Positions 60,739 through 64,000 of a stretch of DNA of 64,000 bases are shown one piece after another (position 1 is the stretch's first letter; each line of letters begins with the position of its first letter). Under the pieces are notes generated by a model that saw nothing but the letters and a program-made list of their open reading frames with translations, searched no databases and had not been told where the DNA came from. Made by a program: the position numbers and the translations under genes. The DNA comes from MPNP01 sp026710155 (GTDB taxonomy: Bacteria; Pseudomonadota; Alphaproteobacteria; Rhodobacterales; Rhodobacteraceae): the NCBI GenBank assembly GCA_965200885.1, contig OZ241737.1:434001-498000 (forward strand). The letters run 5' to 3'.

Positions 60739-62508
60739 ATGTACTACAGAAATAAGCCAGAAGGTCCTTATGAAACAGAAGACAGGCGTTGGCAACCAGA
60801 AGTTTCCAGCAAGGAAATCTCCAAGTTGCTTGATTTCATTGATCAGTTTCAAAGTGAAGCAGAATTATCACTTTCACTAAAGACGGGTTACAGTGAATTA
60901 AGAATTCTCACGGAACTAATGCGTAACCACATTAGTGGCAAATTGTCCACCAGCAGTTCATTGGTTTGGGCCTCCGGTATGTCTTATGGAACGGCCAAGC
61001 GAGCACTTGCAAATATAGAAAAACGTGGTCTGATTATACGACGTCCCAAAACGGCCACCGGGAAGTCATTTTCCCTTCACCCCTCACTCAAATTAATTCA
61101 GGAATGGCAGGAATTTACCCGTCGGACACGAACTCTTGTTGGTGGACTTGCCGAATCGGTTGGTAGTTTGAACAATCGCCAAAACGAATACTACTTTGGT
61201 TCTTCTTATATTGGCAGCAATACATTAGCCCCTCTTTCGGTATTCAATTCAAAACTTCCAATTCGTGGAGAACTCAGACTATTGGTGCATGCAGACCCAA
61301 CCTTTATGGCCATGCATGCATTAAGAAAGCAACTTGAGACTGTTTTTGGTGTTAGAATTTGGAGTCGTGCGCTTTCCATCGATCGCCTTCGAGAAGAAAT
61401 ACTGAACAATGCAAATGCACGAGTATCGCGCTATGATATCATTGCCTGTGATTTGCCGTGGTTTGGGGAAATGGCAGAGGCAGACCGATTTCTACCAGTG
61501 GATTCATTTATATCGGCAAGTGACCTTGATCTCTCGGATTTTCATGCAGTAGCGTTGGCAAGTACACGCTACAAAGGTAGGCAGTATGGAATCCCCGTTC
61601 AAACGACACCGGAGCTTTTGGTATGCCGAAGGGATTTACTAGAGGAAAAAGGGTTGAAACCTCCAAGAACCATCTCGGAAACAATTACCACAGCTAAGGC
61701 ATTGCATAATCCCTTTAGGGGAGTTGCAGGTATTGCATGGAATGCCGCCCGGGGTACACCGCTTGGCCACTCCTTTTTGTTTATCATTGCGGCTTTAGGC
61801 CAACCAGTGCTTGATCTGCGAAAAATAAGGGAGGGATTCGATTGTGAAAATGTTGAGGGCAGTTGTTTTCGCCCTAAATTTGATTCCCTCGAAGCCAGGG
61901 AAGCGGCAGAGTATTTTTTGGAATTGCTCAATGTATCACCAAATGAGATATTAAACATGTCTTGGTACGAGAGGGCTCGGTGTTTTGCGGATGGCAAGGC
62001 TGCAATGGCCTACTCGGCAACGTTATTGGCCCCATTGTTTGAACTAAACAAGGAATCAAAAGCCTACAATAATATAGAATACATGCCCCACCCGGTTGGC
62101 GCTAATGGACATCCAATAGCTCCTGTTGGGGGATATGCTCTTGCCATACCATCAAATATAGATTCGCAAAGAATCAATGCAGCTTGGGATGCCTTGGTTA
62201 CATTGACCTCTGCACAAGCCATAAAGCTTTATATCGAAAACGGTAGTTTGGTAAGCCCAAGATTCAGCGTTAGCAGCGACCCTGAAGTTCAGCAGTTATC
62301 ACCTCTGATAACTATTGTCGACAAAATGGCTCGTGAAGGAGTATTGCAGGTTTGGCCCCGTCCACCAGTTCCTGAAATTGTAAGTATCATTGATATTGCT
62401 GGGGAAGAATTGCATGACATGCTACTTGGACAAAAAACCATTTCAACAGCATTGAGAAATGCACAAAACCGATCTGATGCCTTAATGCGGGAAAATGGTC
62501 ACTATTAA
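60739..62508 (+). CDS. Cytoplasmic HTH/solute-binding-protein fusion, probable sugar-responsive regulator
   Basis: 589 residues with no signal peptide. Residues about 48-110 are a winged helix-turn-helix: YSELRILTELMRNHISGKLS, SGMSYGTAKRALANIEKRGL, IIRRPKTATGKSFSLHPSL (recognition helix TAKRALANIEK and wing). Residues about 180-560 are a family 1 extracellular solute-binding fold: RYDIIACDLPWFGEMAEADR, GRQYGIPVQTTPELLVCRRD, FADGKAAMAYSATLL and APVGGYALAIPSNID. Binding-protein domains are normally periplasmic, so this looks like one recruited as a cytoplasmic ligand sensor. It is 130 bp after the importer, whose promoter has a palindrome. Confidence 0.8.
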   Translation: MYYRNKPEGPYETEDRRWQPEVSSKEISKLLDFIDQFQSEAELSLSLKTGYSELRILTELMRNHISGKLSTSSSLVWASGMSYGTAKRALANIEKRGLIIRRPKTATGKSFSLHPSLKLIQEWQEFTRRTRTLVGGLAESVGSLNNRQNEYYFGSSYIGSNTLAPLSVFNSKLPIRGELRLLVHADPTFMAMHALRKQLETVFGVRIWSRALSIDRLREEILNNANARVSRYDIIACDLPWFGEMAEADRFLPVDSFISASDLDLSDFHAVALASTRYKGRQYGIPVQTTPELLVCRRDLLEEKGLKPPRTISETITTAKALHNPFRGVAGIAWNAARGTPLGHSFLFIIAALGQPVLDLRKIREGFDCENVEGSCFRPKFDSLEAREAAEYFLELLNVSPNEILNMSWYERARCFADGKAAMAYSATLLAPLFELNKESKAYNNIEYMPHPVGANGHPIAPVGGYALAIPSNIDSQRINAAWDALVTLTSAQAIKLYIENGSLVSPRFSVSSDPEVQQLSPLITIVDKMAREGVLQVWPRPPVPEIVSIIDIAGEELHDMLLGQKTISTALRNAQNRSDALMRENGHY

Positions 62509-62565
62509 TGATTATTGGGGAGCAAATATACAGACCACTGCCTTACTTTTGGAAGAACTATATTT

Positions 62566-63147
62566 TCATGTCTTGACGATTGATCGATCTAAAAGTTTGG
62601 ATTTTTGAAATATGTCTTGAGACTGGGCGGCTACCCGTTTCTGGAGTTTGTTGATGAAGGTGTCATCGAGCCTGTCCATTATGTGGCAGACCTTGTGGCA
62701 TGGTACTTCAATGCCGAAATGGTGGGCCAATACGGTATGGTAATGATTCTTGCTGGCGACCTTTTGCTTGGAAGGTGCAAGCAGGCTGTCAAAACGTATT
62801 TCTCGGTAGAGTCTGAAATGAATCTCGTGGATGTCGCTCATGAACCGCCATTCTTACCTGAGGGCCGACATTGGCCATCTCCCTTCATGATGGAATGTCT
62901 TCATCCTTCCCCTAGGTTGTGCTGATTATTTAAGCGGTTTCCGCGGGTGGTCACAGCGTGGTGTCCGGTTCATGGATCAGGTGGAACTTGGTGTATTCGG
63001 CGAGTTTTTGCAATTATTTGACCTCGTCCGGGTCAGATATGCCAATGATACGCTATCTTGGCTTTCCTTCTTGAATGTGGTAGATTTGGACGATCCAGAT
63101 GGAAGTCTTGTTGGTCAGTGGCGATGTCTTGGTCGGACGAACATCAT
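62566..63147 (-). pseudogene. Decayed IS1634-type transposase, N-terminal region
   Basis: Minus-strand pieces match the start of IS1634-type transposases in order: RPTKTSPLTNKTSIWIVQIY and EGKPR (62.97-63.15 kb), LQKLAEYTKFHLIHEPDTT, then MSDIHEIHFRLYREIRFDSL, YHTVLAHHFGIEVP and IMDRLDDTFINKLQ (62.57-62.84 kb). Frames change between pieces and stops occur; the DDE region is missing. So it is a dead 5' fragment near the right edge of the island. No terminal repeats found. Confidence 0.6.
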
Positions 63148-63318
63148 GTTATCTTTTTTTGATTAGGTCGTATGTTTTTGCCTATTGCAAGTAAATATAT
63201 AATTAGGTTCTACAAAAAGCTTGCCAGAATGACCAACAAACAGGAAACTCTATGGAATCGGATTGTGGGAAAAGGGAAAGAGATTAGGTCAGGACATAAA
63301 GTGTCAAAGTCGGAAGTA

Positions 63319-63559
63319 AACAAAATATACTTCGATAGATTTCCACCTACCTTGATCTGCCTTCAGGTTCTGCCGAATAGCTTCTCGATATCTGCCAGTT
63401 TCATTTCGATGTAGGTTGGTCTCCCATGGTTGCACTGGCCTGAATGTGGTGTATTTTCCATTTCTCGCAACAATTCATTCATTTCCGATATGGTCAACGT
63501 CCTGCCAGCACGAATGGAGCCATGACAAGACATTCTGCTGATGACCTCGTTTATCTTTT
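63319..63559. repeat. Right copy of the 241-bp direct repeat
   Basis: Counterpart of 53943-54183. It begins with the last codons of the flavoenzyme gene (TATACTTCGATAG), which here have no upstream gene, and runs into the intact mutL. Confidence 0.93.
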
Positions 63560-64000
63560 GTTCAACGATGTTGGTACTGTTCCCCTCGATTAGTCCTTCC
63601 AGAATATCCTGCAGCACAGACTTGACATCCGGGTTTCCAAGTAGGGAAGGAATTTCCCTGACACAAATTGCTCCCTGTCCGAATTCCTCAACAACCAAAC
63701 CCAGTTGGGTCAATTCATCCTTTATTTCGATTATCAATTCAATCTCTGAAGTAGAAAAATCGATTATTTCCGGAACAAGCAGTCTTTTTGTTTCCGATTT
63801 TTTCTCGGCAAATTGTTTTTTCAGTTTTTCATAAACCAATCGTTCATGCGCTGCATGCTGATCAACAACAATAATTCCATTCGGGGTTTGAGAAACTATG
63901 AATTTCTTGTGGAACTGAACTATTGCTGCCCCCAGGGGATATTGGTAATCACTTTCCGAAGCTCCTGTTGGGTCCGCAATTGAGGGCAGTGCATTTTCCA
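63363..64000 (-). CDS. mutL: DNA mismatch repair protein MutL, C-terminal part (continues past the window)
   Basis: Reads from the window edge as the MutL dimerisation region: VQFHKKFIVSQTPNGIIVVD, QHAAHERLVYEKLKK (the conserved DQHAAHER motif), then ISRMSCHGSIRAGRTL, NTPHSGQCNHGRPT and IEKLFGRT at the end. The CHGSIRAG and CPHGRP-like (here CNHGRP) motifs are the zinc/endonuclease-associated elements of MutL proteins with latent nuclease, although the DQHAxxE(x)4E part reads DQHAAHERLVYE. The N-terminal ATPase lies beyond 64000. Confidence 0.93.
   Translation of the reverse strand, partial: ENALPSIADPTGASESDYQYPLGAAIVQFHKKFIVSQTPNGIIVVDQHAAHERLVYEKLKKQFAEKKSETKRLLVPEIIDFSTSEIELIIEIKDELTQLGLVVEEFGQGAICVREIPSLLGNPDVKSVLQDILEGLIEGNSTNIVEQKINEVISRMSCHGSIRAGRTLTISEMNELLREMENTPHSGQCNHGRPTYIEMKLADIEKLFGRT

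Noticed and set aside
62605..63166. Plus-strand frames of 64-106 residues near the right island edge
   Set aside because: They are antisense to the decayed IS1634-type transposase, whose minus-strand motifs explain the sequence better.

Overview
The window is a stretch of chromosome from a low-GC (roughly mid-40s % by eye) alphaproteobacterium. The blocks phoH-ybeY-corC-lnt-metK-trmB, cmk-rpsA-ihfB-lapA-trpF-trpB and the rplY/pth/ychF neighbourhood are typical of that class, and most proteins read as alphaproteobacterial. I see no rRNA, tRNA or CRISPR array. The species cannot be named from the sequence alone.

Layout. 0-8 kb: thiolase tail, an omega-amino-acid aminotransferase and the phoH-trmB housekeeping run. 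8-14 kb: a small membrane protein, aroA on the minus strand, then a decayed zone between aroA and cmk (HEPN relic, brnT/brnA toxin-antitoxin pair, DUF2971 pseudogene with several frameshifts, MFS transporter with an in-frame amber stop). 14-31 kb: cmk, rpsA, ihfB, lapA, trpF, trpB, then a block on the opposite strand (DUF2237, pth, rplY, lldD, trpA, VOC protein), then ychF, ileS, truA. Inverting the block at about 19.25-25.5 kb would put trpA back on the trpB strand and rplY-pth back in line with ychF. Inside it is a GC-rich insert of about 1 kb, bounded by 17-bp inverted repeats. It encodes a secreted protein whose signal peptide is put out of frame by a 10-C tract.

31-46 kb: carnitine dehydrogenase plus thioesterase, a YhaO/YhaN-type nuclease-ATPase pair, an uncharacterised two-gene HEPN module, a small-molecule kinase coupled to a divergent enolase-like enzyme, a non-pyrrolysine MttB-family methyltransferase, and a sugar ABC importer split by a GIY-YIG-type relic.

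46-49.6 kb: the most striking object, a complete 3,548-bp IS1595-family transposon. It has matching terminal inverted repeats and an 8-bp target duplication (TAATATTT). It carries a transposase, a DNA methyltransferase, a putative restriction endonuclease, a small basic protein (these four genes overlap or abut as an operon) and an unknown minus-strand gene. It split a host gene, and removing the element plus one target copy rebuilds an uninterrupted 178-residue frame.

50-64 kb: a DUF3800 protein, a structured intergenic region, a dimethylglycine/sarcosine-dehydrogenase-type flavoenzyme, then an island of about 9.4 kb between two 241-bp direct copies of the mutL 3' end. The island holds an SDR dehydrogenase, a four-gene RbsABC-type sugar importer, a cytoplasmic helix-turn-helix/solute-binding-protein fusion that is probably its regulator, and a decayed IS1634-type transposase. 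The window ends inside mutL. Metabolically the carnitine, MttB and dimethylglycine-type genes suggest use of methylated osmolytes, and the two importers suggest sugar or polyol uptake; both are inferences from family membership.
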